From an uncultured Veillonella sp. (GTDB taxonomy: Bacteria; Bacillota; Negativicutes; Veillonellales; Veillonellaceae), in assembly GCA_902478055.1 (NCBI GenBank), contig CABSJL010000004.1, forward strand, positions 1 through 64,000: 64,000 bases of DNA, read 5' to 3'. The notes below the pieces were generated by a model. It was not told the DNA's origin, made no database searches, and saw only the letters and a program-made list of their open reading frames with translations. This document shows, in pieces, positions 62,832 to 64,000 of this stretch (the first letter of the stretch is position 1; each line of letters starts with the position of its first letter). The position numbers were made by a program, and so were the translations under genes.

Positions 62832-63983
62832 TTAGAATATAGATTCATAAATACCAATAATTTCATCAACAGTCACATCTCGTGGATTACCAGGTGTGCA
62901 GGCGTCATTGAAAGCAGATTCTGCGAGGAATGGAATATCTTCGCGTTTTACGCCAGCTTTGCTGAGGGATTTAGGAATACCTACGTCGTCGGCTAGTTTT
63001 TGGATAACGTCGATGGCAGCCTGACGGTAGGCGCTTTCATCCATAGCATCCACATTAGGCACGCCCATAACGCGCGCAATTTCACGGTATTTAGCACCTG
63101 TTTCAGGGGCATTGAATTTCAATACGGCTGTTAATAGCATGGCACAAGCCTTACCATGAGGGATATCGTACACAGCACTCAATGGATGGGCCATAGAGTG
63201 AACAATGCCAAGTCCTACGTTAGAGAAGCCCATGCCCGCAATATATTGGCCTACGGACATCGCTTCGCGACCTGCATATTCGCCAGCCACTGCGCTGCGC
63301 AAGGAACGGCCGATGATTTCGATAGCTTTCAAATGAAGCATATCAGTGAGTTCCCACGCACCTTTAGTAATGTAACCTTCTACGGCATGAACGAGGGCAT
63401 CCATCCCCGTAGAAGCACATAGGCCAGTTGGCATAGACGCGGACATATCAGGATCGATGATGGCTATGATTGGAATATCATGAGGGTCAACGCAGACGAA
63501 TTTACGGTTCTTTTCTACGTCAGTAATAACGTAGTTGATGGTAACCTCTGCTGCCGTACCGGATGTAGTAGACACAGCGATAATCGGCAAGCAAGGATGT
63601 TTTGTAGGCGCCAAGCCTTCAAGACTACGCACATCGCTAAATTCAGGATTTGTCATAATCGTAGCAATAGCCTTACTCGTGTCGATAGCACTGCCACCGC
63701 CTACAGCAACGATTACATCAGCACCAGCCGACTTACAAGTAGCCACACCAGATGTTACATTTTCAATGGTTGGATTCGGCTTAATATTGTCATATACATC
63801 GTAAGCAATGCCTGCCGCATCAAGCAAATCCGTAACCTTCGTAGCAACCTTAAACTCAAATAAATCAGGCGTAGATGTAACGAGAACCTTTTTAAAATGG
63901 CGATTCTTAATTTCGTTTACAATCTCCTGAATCGCACCTTGCCCAAAATACGACGTGCCGTTCAACATAATTCTCCGAGACAT
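62832..63983 (-). CDS. Iron-containing alcohol dehydrogenase (FucO-like)
   Basis: 383 residues. The NAD-binding Rossmann segment GGGSAIDTSK lies near 95, the metal ligands are in GMDALVHAVEGY near 193 (Asp, His) and in HSMAHPLSAVYDIPHG near 262 (His, His), as in FucO lactaldehyde reductase and group III alcohol dehydrogenases. It could reduce lactaldehyde to 1,2-propanediol or handle another short alcohol or aldehyde. The ATG at 63983 has AGGAG 8 nt upstream. Confidence 0.88.
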   Translation of the reverse strand: MSRRIMLNGTSYFGQGAIQEIVNEIKNRHFKKVLVTSTPDLFEFKVATKVTDLLDAAGIAYDVYDNIKPNPTIENVTSGVATCKSAGADVIVAVGGGSAIDTSKAIATIMTNPEFSDVRSLEGLAPTKHPCLPIIAVSTTSGTAAEVTINYVITDVEKNRKFVCVDPHDIPIIAIIDPDMSASMPTGLCASTGMDALVHAVEGYITKGAWELTDMLHLKAIEIIGRSLRSAVAGEYAGREAMSVGQYIAGMGFSNVGLGIVHSMAHPLSAVYDIPHGKACAMLLTAVLKFNAPETGAKYREIARVMGVPNVDAMDESAYRQAAIDVIQKLADDVGIPKSLSKAGVKREDIPFLAESAFNDACTPGNPRDVTVDEIIGIYESIF

Positions 63984-64000
63984 ATACTTCACTCCTAACG

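Overview
The window looks like chromosomal DNA from a Veillonella-type Negativicute, probably the V. parvula group. The DNA is low in GC and starts carry Firmicute-type AGGAGG ribosome binding sites. At the same time there are envelope genes of a diderm cell (an ExbB-ExbD-TonB operon and several lipoproteins) and the enzymes expected of a lactate-to-propionate fermenter: both methylmalonyl-CoA mutase subunits with their GTPase chaperone MeaB, an FAD/Fe-S D-lactate-type dehydrogenase, a LarA lactate racemase and phosphate acetyltransferase. The assignment rests on gene content and general knowledge, not on a database search.

Layout. 1-2.9 kb: AT-rich leader, then a two-component system. 3-9.3 kb: two DUF445 membrane proteins, an MBL-fold hydrolase, an HxlR regulator, an unknown protein and pta. 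9.4-17.5 kb: a DUF4143 ATPase, a LUD protein, a small XRE regulator, a GltD-like oxidoreductase, a MalY/PatB aminotransferase, a DUF438 haemerythrin/PAS protein and a Mn-type SOD. 17.6-22.3 kb: thiC under a TPP riboswitch, a nicotinamidase-like hydrolase, a PgpA-like protein, a YjdM zinc-ribbon protein, a previously hidden type I toxin/antisense RNA module (21.25-21.77 kb) and an ECF S component. 22.4-29.9 kb: eleven minus-strand genes for acidic DUF-type proteins, resembling a polyimmunity locus. 30-35.4 kb: secreted proteins, tRNA-Arg(CCT), a pectate lyase, dinB and an ArsR regulator. 35.6-43.2 kb: purA, an MFS exporter, purB and the ExbB-ExbD-TonB operon. 43.5-52.8 kb: mutA-mutB-meaB behind a cobalamin riboswitch, flanked by two paralogous DUF3829 lipoproteins, plus rarD. 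53-58.3 kb: hicAB, a TPR lipoprotein, the large lactate dehydrogenase-like flavoprotein and dinJ-yafQ. 58.6-64 kb: a TauE/SafE exporter, larA, a ClC antiporter and an iron-dependent alcohol dehydrogenase.

How the genes fit together. LarA would interconvert D- and L-lactate, the FAD/Fe-S dehydrogenase would oxidise lactate, Pta serves the acetate branch, and MutAB with MeaB carry out the B12-dependent succinyl-CoA/methylmalonyl-CoA rearrangement. SOD and the DUF438 protein fit an anaerobe that meets oxygen.

The least-explained content lies between the genes and in short words: (i) the octamer GTGAAAGC (21 copies counted by eye on the two strands), a candidate DNA uptake or other genome-marking word; (ii) a dispersed family of long hairpins with a conserved core and locus-specific outer arms, often where a terminator would be; (iii) two separate arrays of a 52-56 bp tandem repeat sharing one palindrome; (iv) a type I toxin module bounded by direct repeats; (v) three operator-like repeats exactly 40 bp apart.
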